40,986 bases of DNA from Eubacterium sp. (GTDB taxonomy: Bacteria > Bacillota > Clostridia > Lachnospirales > Lachnospiraceae): the NCBI GenBank assembly GCA_021769425.1, contig JAETSX010000029.1, forward strand, positions 1 to 40,986, given 5' to 3'. A program made the translations under genes and the position numbers. Below the pieces are notes generated by a model, which was not told the DNA's origin, ran no database searches, and worked only from the letters and a program-made list of their open reading frames with translations. This document shows positions 7,492 to 17,028 of the stretch, one piece after another. How positions within the stretch are numbered: the first letter of the stretch is position 1; each line of letters opens with the position of its first letter.

Positions 7492-9741
7492 ATGAAAAGA
7501 AATAAGATTTTAATCTCAGTAATGTGCTGTTTCCTGTTTGTCGTTTCTTTGTTTACTTTGAATAAAGGGGTAGCCCAGGCAGCAGGAAATTACACATTAC
7601 AGGTAAATAAAGCAACGAATGTAGTAACTGTATTCCGAAGCGACGGCACGCCGGAGCGGGCGTTTGTTTGTTCGGTGGGAAGCGCTACGCCTATCGGAAC
7701 ATTCTATACGCCCAACAAATACAGATGGCATGAACTGGACGGCCCTTCTTACGGACAGTATTGCACACGTATTGTCGCGGGATATCTATTTCATTCCGTA
7801 TGGTATTACCGGAACGGAGATCTTGCTTCCCAGTCTTATGTACAGTACAATAAACTGGGTACGACAGCCTCCCACGGATGCGTGCGTCTTACAGTAGCAG
7901 ATGCTAAATGGATTTATGATAACTGTCCTCTGGGAACAAAAGTTACAATAATTTATGGTTCTTCCGCCAATGATCCCTTGGGAAAACCGGCGGCCATTAA
8001 AGTTCCTAATGTGAGAGAGGGCTGGGATCCCACTGATCCGAATCCGGCCAATCCATACAGTGCGGCAATGCCGTCGATAGATACCAGCGGAGCTTCTCAG
8101 ACTGTTTCTTACGGAAGCGATTTCAATCCTCTTACCGGAATTACAGCCAAAGATTCCCTTGGAAATGATATCAGCGGGAAACTGGCTTACGCCGGAAGCG
8201 TGAATACTAGACAGCTTGGAGATTACCAAATTACATATCGTGTTACAGATGCATTGGGCAGGACTGCCTACGCAGATAAGACATACACTGTGGCAGATAC
8301 CGATAAGGCCCAAATTACCGGTGTCAAGAAGAGCCTCAAAAAGGAATATAATTCCACGCTTAAATTAAAGAAGAATGTAAAGGCTAAGACTGTGACAGGC
8401 AAGAGCCTTACCAGCCAGATAAAGATAAAGATTATTTCACCGGGAAGCAAGAAAGAGAAAACTTACAAGAAGAGTACCTTGAAGCTGAAGAAGCTTGGAA
8501 CTTACAAAATCAATTACTATGTGACCAATCCGGCCAACGGCCTGGTGACGAAAGCCACCTGCAAGGTGAAGGTAAGCGATACTAAGAAGCCCAAGTTCAG
8601 CGGAGTTGCTGCCCAGAAGACAGCCGAATATAACAGTACGTTAAATCTGAAATCAGGCGTGAAAGCAAAACTGGTATCCGGCAAGAATATGACTTCCAAG
8701 ATTACCGTGAAGATTCAGGCGCCGGGTGAGAATAAATTAAAGAAATTAAGCAGCAGCAAGATCAAGAGTTATAAATTTAAAAAGACAGGCGATTACAAGG
8801 TGGAATATTCTGTGGCAAATCCCTACAATAAGAAAGCGGTTGCCAAAGCAGTAACGAAGATTGAAGTAAGTGATACGAAAGCGCCCGTGATTACAGGCGC
8901 CGTCGATCAGACGATAGACTTTGGTGCAAAACTGAACTTGAGAACTGGAATTACTGCCAAACTGATTTCCGGCACGAATGTAACTGCCAATATGAAAGTT
9001 ACCGTGACAACGCCGGCTAATGTTTCCGCTGAATTTACCGGAACAGAGTATACCTTTACCCAGGCAGGCGTTTATACCATTGGATATTCCGTGGCAAATC
9101 CCTCTAATCCTAATGCAGTGGCACAGGCAAGCCGGAAGATTACCGTGAATGCAGACATCCGCAAACCTGTCATTACCATTGACAGCGGAAAGGCGTCTAC
9201 GGCAGTAACCGGAACGCCCTATGATGTATATGCAGGAGTGAAAGCCGCCCTGGATCAGACTGATCTTACCAGTAAGATTGCTGCAAGTGTTACAAATGCC
9301 AATAATCAGGCAATTACTGTAACCAATAAGATGGTAACCTTTACAGAAGCTGGTATTTATACCATTACTTACACGGTACAGAATCCGAATAATCCGGCGG
9401 TTACCGAGACAAAGACCTTTAAGGTTACCGTAAGCGCACAGACTACAACTCCGGATAATGCGCCGGCAGCTCAGTCTGCACCGGAATTTATGAGCCCGCA
9501 GCAGCAACAGGAAGAGCCTGTCAGGGATGAAGGTTTGGCAGATGGACCTGCAGAGGATGAGTTCCAGCCGGATGAGTCTGCAGAGGATGAGTTCCAGCCG
9601 GAGAAACCTGCAGAGGATGAGATTCAGCCGGAAGAAGCAGCAGAAGATAAGATTCAGCCGGATGAGCTTGCAGAGGATCAGGTTCAGCCTGAGATTAATG
9701 CAGAAGATGAAGCTCAGCCGGAACCGGAAGTTCAACTTTAA
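7492..9741 (+). CDS. Secreted L,D-transpeptidase with Ig-like repeats and an acidic repeat tail
   Basis: 749 residues. A signal peptide (about 1-31, ending VAQAA) leads to a YkuD catalytic domain (about 35-155) with the SHGCVRL motif and nucleophile C130; such enzymes make 3-3 cross-links in peptidoglycan or attach proteins to it. Residues about 195-650 form around five bacterial Ig-like modules rich in Lys and Thr, likely wall-binding or spacer domains. The tail (about 687-745) has six decapeptides on the pattern AED-x-x-QP. No LPXTG anchor is seen. An ATG at 7486 sits one base from GGAG; the ATG at 7492 has correct spacing and is preferred. The gene appears monocistronic. Confidence 0.85.
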   Translation: MKRNKILISVMCCFLFVVSLFTLNKGVAQAAGNYTLQVNKATNVVTVFRSDGTPERAFVCSVGSATPIGTFYTPNKYRWHELDGPSYGQYCTRIVAGYLFHSVWYYRNGDLASQSYVQYNKLGTTASHGCVRLTVADAKWIYDNCPLGTKVTIIYGSSANDPLGKPAAIKVPNVREGWDPTDPNPANPYSAAMPSIDTSGASQTVSYGSDFNPLTGITAKDSLGNDISGKLAYAGSVNTRQLGDYQITYRVTDALGRTAYADKTYTVADTDKAQITGVKKSLKKEYNSTLKLKKNVKAKTVTGKSLTSQIKIKIISPGSKKEKTYKKSTLKLKKLGTYKINYYVTNPANGLVTKATCKVKVSDTKKPKFSGVAAQKTAEYNSTLNLKSGVKAKLVSGKNMTSKITVKIQAPGENKLKKLSSSKIKSYKFKKTGDYKVEYSVANPYNKKAVAKAVTKIEVSDTKAPVITGAVDQTIDFGAKLNLRTGITAKLISGTNVTANMKVTVTTPANVSAEFTGTEYTFTQAGVYTIGYSVANPSNPNAVAQASRKITVNADIRKPVITIDSGKASTAVTGTPYDVYAGVKAALDQTDLTSKIAASVTNANNQAITVTNKMVTFTEAGIYTITYTVQNPNNPAVTETKTFKVTVSAQTTTPDNAPAAQSAPEFMSPQQQQEEPVRDEGLADGPAEDEFQPDESAEDEFQPEKPAEDEIQPEEAAEDKIQPDELAEDQVQPEINAEDEAQPEPEVQL
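9550..9729 (+). repeat. Six in-frame 30-bp tandem repeats (AED-x-x-QP tail)
   Basis: Units start at 9550, 9580, 9610, 9640, 9670 and 9700. Each encodes a decapeptide such as AEDEFQPDES. The first two are nearly identical in DNA and the later ones diverge, so recent duplication at the left end is likely. Copy number may vary between strains. Confidence 0.9.
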
Positions 9742-9798
9742 CTTTATCCTGTGTTAAGAAACTGTTAGTAACGGTTCAGCCTTCGTCTTCACTGTTAC

Positions 9799-9843
9799 CG
9801 AATCCAGCCCATTTAAAGTTTGCTTTCAGCAAAGGGTTGGATT
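9799..9843 (+). terminator. Hairpin downstream of the L,D-transpeptidase gene
   Basis: GAATCCAGCCC pairs with GGGTTGGATTC over 11 bp, and an inner TTTGCT/AGCAAA stem sits in the loop. There is no clear U-tract. It is a plausible 3' end structure for the upstream gene; the surrounding 9742-9935 shows nothing else that I can name. Confidence 0.4.
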
Positions 9844-9938
9844 CCTGGCTCAATCTACACATTCTCACGGACTTTGCAGCAAGTGCAAATTCCTGGTCTG
9901 AGCTGTTACAACTGTTACAAATTTACATTAATTTTTAG

Positions 9939-9967
9939 TTGATAATCAGGACATAATAAGGTATAAT
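9939..9967 (+). promoter_or_regulatory. Promoter of the probable 6S RNA
   Basis: TTGATA at 9939-9944, a 17-bp spacer and TATAAT at 9962-9967. No coding gene follows closely, which points to a non-coding transcript starting near 9974. Confidence 0.75.
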
Positions 9968-9973
9968 CAGTTA

Positions 9974-10145
9974 TAGGCTAGAAAGTATAATCCTGGGGTG
10001 TTCGATACCCTGCTATTTTGAACCTACAATTACTTTTATGGGATTCCTACATTGCCGATTGGATGTCAGGCCGTCATAACGCAGCGGAAGGCAGAAGAGA
10101 GGTTGCGGTTACCCACCTGGCTTAGGCTAGGAGTCAAAATTGCAG
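9974..10145 (+). ncRNA. ssrS: Probable 6S RNA (sigma-A polymerase regulator)
   Basis: A non-coding stretch behind a strong promoter carries segments I associate with Clostridia 6S RNA: GGGGTGTTCG near 10006, GAACCTACA near 10020, GGGATTCCTACATT near 10040 and GGTTACCCACCTGG near 10105. The 5' GGTG can pair with the 3' CACC to close a central bubble. 6S RNA mimics an open promoter and sequesters the housekeeping polymerase in stationary phase. The 3' end is approximate, and the outer closing stem could not be fully resolved by hand. A covariance-model match to RF00013 would settle it. Confidence 0.65.
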
Positions 10146-10303
10146 GAAACGGCATTTTGGGTGTACTTTCCAGAAAAATTTTAAAGTACAAAAGACTTTT
10201 ACAAAAGCGGATTGCGCATAAGTTTCGAAAGATTATCAAAGAAATACGATAGATAGGAAATACAAAAGACTCTTTAGGTACGAAAGATAAATTACAAAAG
10301 AGG
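10146..10303. other. Intergenic stretch with short direct repeats
   Basis: GTACTTT at 10163-10169 and AAAGTAC at 10183-10189 could form a stem after the 6S RNA. TACAAAAGACT occurs at 10187 and again at 10261, with further ACAAAAG copies near 10201 and 10294. I see no gene here; a 66-codon frame from 10052 runs through the RNA gene and is not credible. Confidence 0.35.
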
Positions 10304-10338
10304 AGAGGCTGCTTTGGAGAAAGGCAGCCTTTTCGCTT
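10304..10338 (+). terminator. Terminator-like hairpin upstream of the SpoIID-like gene
   Basis: AGGCTGC at 10306-10312 pairs with GCAGCCT at 10324-10330 and is followed by TTTTCGCTT. It could end the 6S or upstream transcript, or attenuate the SpoIID-like gene that begins at 10385. Confidence 0.6.
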
Positions 10339-10384
10339 GAGTGTAAAGTAATTTCTGAATTTAAAGAAGGAACAGGAATGCTGC

Positions 10385-12646
10385 ATGGGAAGAGGATATT
10401 CATCAAAAAGGGAGAAATATTTGACTGTATTGCTGGCAGCGCTGCTGATGGTTTTAGCCATACTTTTTATGCAGGCTGTAATGGATGAGAAAGTAATACT
10501 GGAATACAGCAATGAGTATGTGGCGATGGCGGAACTGCCGTCCCAGCTCAGTTTTACATATTATGAAGAAGAGGAATGGAAAGAAAAGTTAAAGGAAATC
10601 AATTCAGGGAACAATCTGAACGGCAAACTTACCTATGGCAAACTGGAGAAGCTGTTAGAACAGTTGTCTGTCCGGGAATATGTGACGTATCCTGATAAAT
10701 TTTCCTGGAAAAATGTATCCCGTACGGAGTGGAATGGAGTCTATGAGCAGATCTTGGACTTACTGGACACGGAAGGAGCGGTATCTGCTACGAATTTAGT
10801 GTTTCTTACGAAAGAGCCGGAGGAGGCCGATGAGAGAGAAGCATTGCGGAAGCTGACCCAGAAGGGTTATTATGAAGTGGCAGAAGGGGTGGACTATTTT
10901 CACTATTATGATATGTATCAGGTTTATGTGAAGGATCAGCGCATTATTGGAATCAGCAGCGAATGTAAGGGTCCGCTGACGTTAAAAAATGTCTTTGTGC
11001 ATTCCACAGAAGATGAGAAAGCGGAGATCTTGTACGAACGGCAGAAACTCCTTCTGGATATTGACGGATTAGATGAAGATATTCAAGATACCGTTTGCGA
11101 TATGGAATGGACAGAAGGGAAAGTTACGGCAATTTATAAAAAGGAAGATATGATTTCCGGAAAAGTCCTGAGCTTTAATGAAGAACAGATTGAGATTTCC
11201 GGTTATGGGACTTTAGAACACAGCGGAACTTTAAAAATATATAAAACTTATGGAACAGTAGAAGAATTGGATGAGTCAAAGCTGGTAATTGGTAATCTGC
11301 AGGCAGATTTTGTGGTGGCAGAAAAACAGGTCTGCGGGATTATTTTAAAAGAGCCTGCTTCCATCGAAAATATCCGTGTGCTTTTGCTGAACGGGGAAGG
11401 AACTTATCATGAGAATCCTGTGTTTGTGACAGATACAGAAGGAATCTTAACCATAGGAGAGAGAACAGAACAAATCAATGCGGGAAAGCCGTTGACTGTG
11501 TCGGAATTTTTTGGAGAAAACCCGGATTTTGTGAAAATTGCCCTGGAGGATGAGAATGGAAGAATCTATTTTTCTGACGGCTCAGGAGAGCCTGCTTCTC
11601 TGGGATATCGGGGAACCATGGAGATTCGAAAGTATCCGGAAGGGTACGGTGTGGTAAATGAGCTGTCTTTGGAACAATACCTGTACGGTGTAGTTCCCAG
11701 TGAAATGCCCTCTTCCTATGAACGGGAGGCATTGTGCGTTCAGGCGGTATGCGCCAGAAGTTATGCCTGCATTCAGCTGATGAAGGGAGATTATGCCGCT
11801 TTGGGGGCTCATGTGGATGACAGCACCAGTTATCAGGTGTATAATAAACAGGAGGAGACGCCTCAGACCAATCTGGCGGTGGATGACACCGTGGGTGAAG
11901 TGATTAAATATCAGGGAGAGGTTGCGGAGGCATACTTTTTTTCCACCTCCTGCGGATATACCGGAGATATGGGATTGTGGAACAATGGAGGAGAGGAACG
12001 GTTCGGCTATCTGCAGGGAATTTCCCTTCTGGCAGAGGGAGAGGAAGCAGATATTTCCAGTGAGGAATCTTTTGCCGAGTTCATCAAAAATAAAGAAATA
12101 ACTTCTTATGACAGCGACAGTCCTTATTTCCGCTGGCAGGCAGAAGTTTTGGCGCAGAAAAAGACAGAAACCATAAGCCATGCCATTACAGAGCGGGCGG
12201 AGGCCAATGCCGGCAATGTACAGTTTCTAAAAGCGGACGGTTCGGAAGGAAAGATTTCTGATCTGGCAGGTTTCGGGGCGTTAAAGGAAATTTCTGTGGG
12301 AGAGCGGGGGAGCGGCGGAGGCATCCGGGTTCTACGCATTTCCTATGAAAAAGGAACGGTTCATTTGCTTACAGAATATAATATACGTTATGTACTGGGA
12401 GCCGCCGCGGGTAAAGTAACAGACAATCAGGGAGAGAACATAGATATGAAGCTTTTGCCCAGCGCCTATTTTACTCTGACGCCCATAGAACAGGGATATC
12501 TTCTGCAGGGCGGAGGTTACGGACATGGAATCGGAATGAGCCAGAATGGTTCCAACGGAATGGCTAAGGCCGGAATGAACTATATGGAAATCCTGATGAA
12601 ATTTTATCAGGGTATTACGATAGAAAATATTTACAATGGGGAATAA
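10385..12646 (+). CDS. SpoIID/LytB-domain protein with a long N-terminal extension
   Basis: 753 residues. One membrane anchor (about 13-35) is followed by about 350 residues outside the cell that I do not recognise, rich in Glu and beta-strand-like patterns. The SpoIID domain starts near 400: the catalytic-type glutamate E440 in VVPSEMP, the ARSYA stretch and the GGGYGHGIGMSQNG block near the C-terminus. SpoIID proteins are lytic transglycosylases that trim peptidoglycan during engulfment; related LytB-type proteins act in wall turnover. The size is about double that of B. subtilis SpoIID, so this is a family member rather than proven spoIID. The next gene starts 3 bp after its stop, so the two are co-translated. 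Confidence 0.85.
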   Translation: MGRGYSSKREKYLTVLLAALLMVLAILFMQAVMDEKVILEYSNEYVAMAELPSQLSFTYYEEEEWKEKLKEINSGNNLNGKLTYGKLEKLLEQLSVREYVTYPDKFSWKNVSRTEWNGVYEQILDLLDTEGAVSATNLVFLTKEPEEADEREALRKLTQKGYYEVAEGVDYFHYYDMYQVYVKDQRIIGISSECKGPLTLKNVFVHSTEDEKAEILYERQKLLLDIDGLDEDIQDTVCDMEWTEGKVTAIYKKEDMISGKVLSFNEEQIEISGYGTLEHSGTLKIYKTYGTVEELDESKLVIGNLQADFVVAEKQVCGIILKEPASIENIRVLLLNGEGTYHENPVFVTDTEGILTIGERTEQINAGKPLTVSEFFGENPDFVKIALEDENGRIYFSDGSGEPASLGYRGTMEIRKYPEGYGVVNELSLEQYLYGVVPSEMPSSYEREALCVQAVCARSYACIQLMKGDYAALGAHVDDSTSYQVYNKQEETPQTNLAVDDTVGEVIKYQGEVAEAYFFSTSCGYTGDMGLWNNGGEERFGYLQGISLLAEGEEADISSEESFAEFIKNKEITSYDSDSPYFRWQAEVLAQKKTETISHAITERAEANAGNVQFLKADGSEGKISDLAGFGALKEISVGERGSGGGIRVLRISYEKGTVHLLTEYNIRYVLGAAAGKVTDNQGENIDMKLLPSAYFTLTPIEQGYLLQGGGYGHGIGMSQNGSNGMAKAGMNYMEILMKFYQGITIENIYNGE

Positions 12647-12648
12647 TT

Positions 12649-13473
12649 ATGTTTTGGAAGATTGTGGCGGAAACCAGGGCCTTTCTGGCAGAATGCAAAA
12701 GAGATAATATCAGCGCATATGCGGCTCAGGCGGCATTTTTTATCATCATGTCCCTGATCCCTTTTGTGATGCTGTTTATTTCTCTGATTCAGTTTACTCC
12801 GGTAACAAAGAGTATGGTGATGGAAATTGTGAACCGGCTGATGCCGGAGTATATCTCTCCTTTTTTGATAGGAATTATCAATGAAGTGTACAATAATTCT
12901 GTGGGAACGGCATCCATAGCGGCGATTATGGCAGTATGGTCGGCAGCGAAAGGCATTCACTGCGTAACGAACGGATTGAACAGCGTCTATGATATTGAAG
13001 AGACGCGGAATTGGATTTTTCTGCGGTTTCGGGCTATTCTCTATACACTGATGCTGGTGATTGCAATTGTAGTTTCCCTTACGCTGATGGTGTTTGGGAA
13101 CAGTCTGCAGAAGTTAATCTGGAAATATATTCCCTTTGCGGCAGATTTTACCTGGGGGATTTTACAGCTTCGCTCACTGATTTTATTGGCGGTGCTGATG
13201 TTGTTTTTTCTGATGCTGTTTAAGATGCTTCCCAACCGGAAGGCTTCTGTGAAACATCAGATTCCTGGCAGTGTGCTGAGTGCGGTGGGATGGTCCCTGC
13301 TGTCTTTTGGGATATCCATTTATGTGGATTATTTCAATGGATTTTCTATGTACGGCAGTTTAACCACGATAATTTTGGTGATGATGTGGCTGTATTTCGG
13401 CATTTATATTATGCTGGTGTGTGCGGAGATCAATAAAATATATGAGGACAGCCGATTAAAGAAAGAAGGATAA
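12649..13473 (+). CDS. YihY/UPF0761 family membrane protein
   Basis: 274 residues, about six transmembrane helices, and the family patterns: the N-terminal AYAAQAAFFIIMSLIPF helix, the WSAAKG loop and the C-terminal LVMMWLYFGIYIMLVCAEIN helix. The family was once called BrkB or RNase BN; the nuclease claim is not supported for these membrane proteins and the function remains unclear. The ATG lies 3 bp after the SpoIID-like stop with GGGGAA before it, indicating an operon and a possible link to the cell envelope or sporulation. Confidence 0.88.
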   Translation: MFWKIVAETRAFLAECKRDNISAYAAQAAFFIIMSLIPFVMLFISLIQFTPVTKSMVMEIVNRLMPEYISPFLIGIINEVYNNSVGTASIAAIMAVWSAAKGIHCVTNGLNSVYDIEETRNWIFLRFRAILYTLMLVIAIVVSLTLMVFGNSLQKLIWKYIPFAADFTWGILQLRSLILLAVLMLFFLMLFKMLPNRKASVKHQIPGSVLSAVGWSLLSFGISIYVDYFNGFSMYGSLTTIILVMMWLYFGIYIMLVCAEINKIYEDSRLKKEG

Positions 13474-13549
13474 AAAAGTGGTAATGACATTTCGAACTGA
13501 ATGTGATAAACTGTAAATAGTGTGCCGGGACCGGGAAGTCAGAGCACAG

Positions 13550-13592
13550 ACTGGTTCAGATCTCCTGCGGTTGCGGCAGAGGACTGAGCCTG
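13550..13592 (+). promoter_or_regulatory. Long imperfect hairpin in front of ftsK
   Basis: GGTTCAG at 13553-13559 pairs with CTGAGCC at 13584-13590, and the stem continues inward through CTGC/GCAG with one mismatch and one bulge. No U-tract follows. It may be a leader structure or the 3' end of the yihY transcript. Confidence 0.35.
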
Positions 13593-13622
13593 ACAGAAGA
13601 ACAACAGTTTGGAGGAAGTCAT

Positions 13623-16600
13623 ATGGCATCAAAAGCTAAAAATACGGCAAAAGGAAAAAATGCCAGAGGAAGCAGCGCCTCTGGCAGAAAGAATGGATCA
13701 TCCGGAAGCGGCGCTGAGGTATCTTTTGGAAGCGAAGTGACGCTTTTGGTGATACTGGCTGTTTGCATTATAATGTTTATCAGTAATTTTGGAATCGGTG
13801 GATTTATCGGAGAGAAGGTAAGCGGTTTTTGTTTTGGATTATTCGGAATGATGGCTTATCTGTTTCCTGTCTGCTTTTTTGTAGGCGCAGCTTTTTTTGT
13901 ATCAAACAAAGACAACGGAATTGCCATTGTGAAACTGATGGCAGGAGTTGTCTTTGTAGTGTTTCTGTGCCTTTTTATGGAACTGATTGCAGGGGATTCC
14001 AAAGGGTATCAGGTGCAGAAATCTTTTCAGTATGCGGCGGAGCATAAAAGCGGCGGCGGAGCGGTAGGAGGACTGCTGGCGTCTTTGCTTTGTCCGGCAA
14101 TTGGAACTGTCGGAACTTATGTGGCGGATATTATTGCGCTGATTATTTCTTTAGTGCTTTTGACCGAACGTTCCTTTTTGAACAGTGTGACAAGGGGCAG
14201 CAGGAAGGTCTATGATACGGCAAGGGAAGACGCAGCAAAGCGCAGGGAAGTGAAAGAGTCCAGAAGAGAGGAAGAGCAGACCCGGCGAAGAACGGATCGG
14301 AAGGTAGAAGGAGTTGCGCTGGATACGAAGATTGTGCCGGTAACCTCCCGCCGTTCAGACAATATCAGTGAATTAAAGCTCCCTAAGGAAACGGAGGCGT
14401 TTTCTAAGGAATTAAAAGAAAAATTATTTTCCGGCCAGGAAGATATGCCAAAGAGGGCGGTAGGGAATTTGGGATGGGATTCCCGCGAGATGCGCTCCGG
14501 CGCTTCTATTCTGGAAATGCCTGTGAAATCAGAGCCGAAAAGTTCCAGAGACAGATTTTCAGAACCGGAACGGAAACCGAAATCGGAGCCGAAGACAGAG
14601 CAGATGTTTTCTGGAGAAATGTTTTCAGAACCGGTTGTGGTGGAAAAAGTGCGCAGAAGCCCCAGAAAGAGGAAGACAGAGTTAGACGCGGTTCTTTCAG
14701 AAGGAACCGAGCAGCTTTGGCGTCCAAAAGCCGGGGAAGCTCTGTTTGCCAATGAAGAGCCGGTGGTGATTCATTCGGAACCTGCCGGCGGGGCAGGACA
14801 TGAAAAGCCGGATCCGATGGAGGATAGGAATCATGAGGCGGACCATTTTTCAGGAATGGGTATTTCCGAAGAGGTATTTGCCGGCTTAGAGTCGGCGATT
14901 ATTGCGGAAACGGACGGCGTTATGGAAACAGAATCTGGACAGAGCAATGAGAGGGAGCCTGCATTTGCCGGAGAATTCCTGGGGATGTCAGGGACAGAGT
15001 TTGCAGCGGAATCTGCAGGAATCCCCGGGACGGAATTTATCACAGAATCTCCAGAGATGCCGGAGATGGGATTTGCCGGGGAGACCGCAGGGATGCCCGA
15101 GGAGAGAGTATCTTCAGCAGAAATGAATGGCCAAACAGCGCTGACTTCAGCGGAAGGAAGAAACCGCCAGGCAGCGCCGTCCGCAGCGGAAAGAAACCGT
15201 CAGACAGCGCTGTCTTCAGCGGAAGGAATGAACCGCCAGGCAGCGCCTCCCTCAGCAGACGGAGCCGGGCAGGCGTCTTCGTCTGCGGGGGCAGAAGGAG
15301 TTTCTTCCCCTGCTCTGGCAGCGCCGAATCAGGAACTGCCAAAGAAGAGGGAATATGTATTTCCGCCGGTTTCCCTGTTAAAGAAAGGAACCAATGCCCA
15401 GGGAGATTCCAAGAGGCATCTGCAGGAGACGGCTTTGCTGCTGCAGCAGACGTTAAAGAATTTCGGCGTCAATGTCACCATTACGGATGTAAGCTGCGGA
15501 CCCAGCGTGACGCGTTATGAGATGCAGCCGGAAATGGGCGTGAAGGTCAGCAAGATTGTAAACCTTGCAGATGATATCAAGCTGAATCTGGCAGCGGCGG
15601 ATATCCGTATTGAGGCGCCCATTCCCGGGAAAGCGGCAGTGGGAATTGAGGTGCCTAACAAAGAAAATGTAATGGTGCGTTTCCGTGATATGATAGAAAC
15701 GGACGAGTTTCAGAGCCACAAGTCAAGTATATGCTTTACGGCAGGAAAAGATATCGGCGGGCAGCCGGTGGTGGCGGATATTGCCAAAATGCCCCATCTT
15801 CTGATTGCGGGAGCTACCGGTTCCGGCAAATCGGTATGTATCAATACGATTATCATGAGCATCCTCTATAAAGCGGATCCGGAGGATGTGAAACTGATTC
15901 TCATCGATCCGAAAGTGGTGGAATTAAGCGTATACAACGGAATTCCCCACCTTCTGATTCCGGTGGTGACCGATCCGAAGAAAGCGGCAGGGGCGCTGCA
16001 CTGGGCTGTGGCGGAGATGATGGATCGGTATCAGAAGTTTGCGGAATGCCAGGTGCGGGATTTAAAAGGATATAATCAGAAAATAGCCGCCATAGAGTCG
16101 GTGGAAGACGAGACAAAACCGGTGAAAATGCCTCAGATTATTGTAATTGTAGACGAGTTGGCGGACCTTATGATGGTGGCGCCGGGGGACGTGGAGGACG
16201 CTATCTGCCGTCTGGCCCAGCTTGCCCGGGCGGCGGGAATTCATCTGATTATTGCTACTCAGAGACCTTCCGTGGATGTCATTACCGGTTTGATTAAGGC
16301 GAATATGCCCTCCAGGATTGCCTTTTCCGTATCCTCCGGCGTAGATTCCAGAACAATTCTGGATATGAACGGGGCGGAAAAGCTTTTGGGGAACGGGGAT
16401 ATGCTGTTTTATCCCCAGGGTTATCAGAAGCCTTTGCGTGTCCAGGGGCCCTTTGTATCGGATCCGGAAGTGGAGGCAGTGGTGGATTTTCTGAAAAAGC
16501 AGAGTACTGTGGTATATAATTCGGAGATTGAGCAGAAAATGAATTCAGCTTCCTCAGGTTCCGGCATGGGCGCCGGAGGCGGAAGCGAAAGAGACGCTTA

Positions 16601-16811
16601 TTTTGTGGAAGCGGGAAAATTTGTCATAGAAAAAGAGAAGGGATCCATCGGTATGCTGCAGCGGATGTTTAAAGTGGGATTCAACCGGGCGGCGAGAATT
16701 ATGGATCAGCTTGAGGAAGCCGGCGTGGTAGGGCCGGAAGAAGGGACGAAACCGAGAAAGGTGCAGATGTCTTTGGCAGAATTTGAGGAATATGTGGAGG
16801 AGCATGTATAA
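13623..16811 (+). CDS. ftsK: FtsK/SpoIIIE family DNA translocase
   Basis: Pumps chromosomal DNA through the division or sporulation septum. 1062 residues, long because of its linker. Transmembrane helices lie within about 36-190, then a charged, Ser/Glu/Ala-rich linker at about 200-585 with short internal repeats. The motor follows: Walker [10 protein letters not shown] at 730-738 and Walker B with D844/E845 in VDELADL. A C-terminal winged-helix gamma domain (about 990-1062) should read KOPS/SRS-type sequences. The start at 13623 has GGAGGAAG in front. In Clostridia one protein commonly serves both the FtsK and SpoIIIE roles; which applies here cannot be decided. Confidence 0.95.
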   Translation: MASKAKNTAKGKNARGSSASGRKNGSSGSGAEVSFGSEVTLLVILAVCIIMFISNFGIGGFIGEKVSGFCFGLFGMMAYLFPVCFFVGAAFFVSNKDNGIAIVKLMAGVVFVVFLCLFMELIAGDSKGYQVQKSFQYAAEHKSGGGAVGGLLASLLCPAIGTVGTYVADIIALIISLVLLTERSFLNSVTRGSRKVYDTAREDAAKRREVKESRREEEQTRRRTDRKVEGVALDTKIVPVTSRRSDNISELKLPKETEAFSKELKEKLFSGQEDMPKRAVGNLGWDSREMRSGASILEMPVKSEPKSSRDRFSEPERKPKSEPKTEQMFSGEMFSEPVVVEKVRRSPRKRKTELDAVLSEGTEQLWRPKAGEALFANEEPVVIHSEPAGGAGHEKPDPMEDRNHEADHFSGMGISEEVFAGLESAIIAETDGVMETESGQSNEREPAFAGEFLGMSGTEFAAESAGIPGTEFITESPEMPEMGFAGETAGMPEERVSSAEMNGQTALTSAEGRNRQAAPSAAERNRQTALSSAEGMNRQAAPPSADGAGQASSSAGAEGVSSPALAAPNQELPKKREYVFPPVSLLKKGTNAQGDSKRHLQETALLLQQTLKNFGVNVTITDVSCGPSVTRYEMQPEMGVKVSKIVNLADDIKLNLAAADIRIEAPIPGKAAVGIEVPNKENVMVRFRDMIETDEFQSHKSSICFTAGKDIGGQPVVADIAKMPHLLIAGATGSGKSVCINTIIMSILYKADPEDVKLILIDPKVVELSVYNGIPHLLIPVVTDPKKAAGALHWAVAEMMDRYQKFAECQVRDLKGYNQKIAAIESVEDETKPVKMPQIIVIVDELADLMMVAPGDVEDAICRLAQLARAAGIHLIIATQRPSVDVITGLIKANMPSRIAFSVSSGVDSRTILDMNGAEKLLGNGDMLFYPQGYQKPLRVQGPFVSDPEVEAVVDFLKKQSTVVYNSEIEQKMNSASSGSGMGAGGGSERDAYFVEAGKFVIEKEKGSIGMLQRMFKVGFNRAARIMDQLEEAGVVGPEEGTKPRKVQMSLAEFEEYVEEHV
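15120..15260 (+). repeat. In-frame imperfect repeats in the ftsK linker
   Basis: Units of about 42-48 bp encode variants of SAEG-x-NRQAAP. The string ACCGCCAGGCAGCGC recurs exactly, and a diverged ACCGTCAGACAGCGC copy lies between. The preceding segment (about 14980-15110) has a second repeat pattern, GTEF-x-x-ES. These probably lengthen a flexible tether. Confidence 0.75.
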
Positions 16812-16929
16812 GCGAATTCTGATACAGTGAAGCCGAAGGCTGAACTGTTACTTGCAAATAAGTTTTGTTGGAATTATGTCTATCATAAAGTACCAGGTTG
16901 TGGTAGTATAAAGGTACATGATGCAGTAA

Positions 16930-16985
16930 AGATGGCCATGTGGCCCGCCGGACGACAGGCTGCCCGAGATGGAAGTTTTTCAGGG
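16930..16985 (-). repeat. Multi-hairpin intergenic repeat, copy C (partial)
   Basis: On the minus strand this matches the first about 55 bp of the 78-bp unit, including a CCTGTCG/CGGCGGG hairpin and the GGCC-ACAT-GGCC hairpin. The terminal long hairpin is not recognisable. It lies in the 217-bp gap between ftsK and fhs, which holds no convincing gene. Confidence 0.7.
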
Positions 16986-17028
16986 CGGGTGCAGGAACCG
17001 GAAGTAGAACAACAGATGGAGGAAAAAT

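Noticed and set aside
8746-9735. 329-codon frame on the minus strand of the L,D-transpeptidase gene
   Set aside because: It is an antisense shadow of the repetitive coding region, rich in Cys/Arg/Leu, with no family features.
10052-10252. 66-codon ORF between the transpeptidase and SpoIID-like genes
   Set aside because: It overlaps the probable 6S RNA, lacks a ribosome site and its composition is not coding-like.
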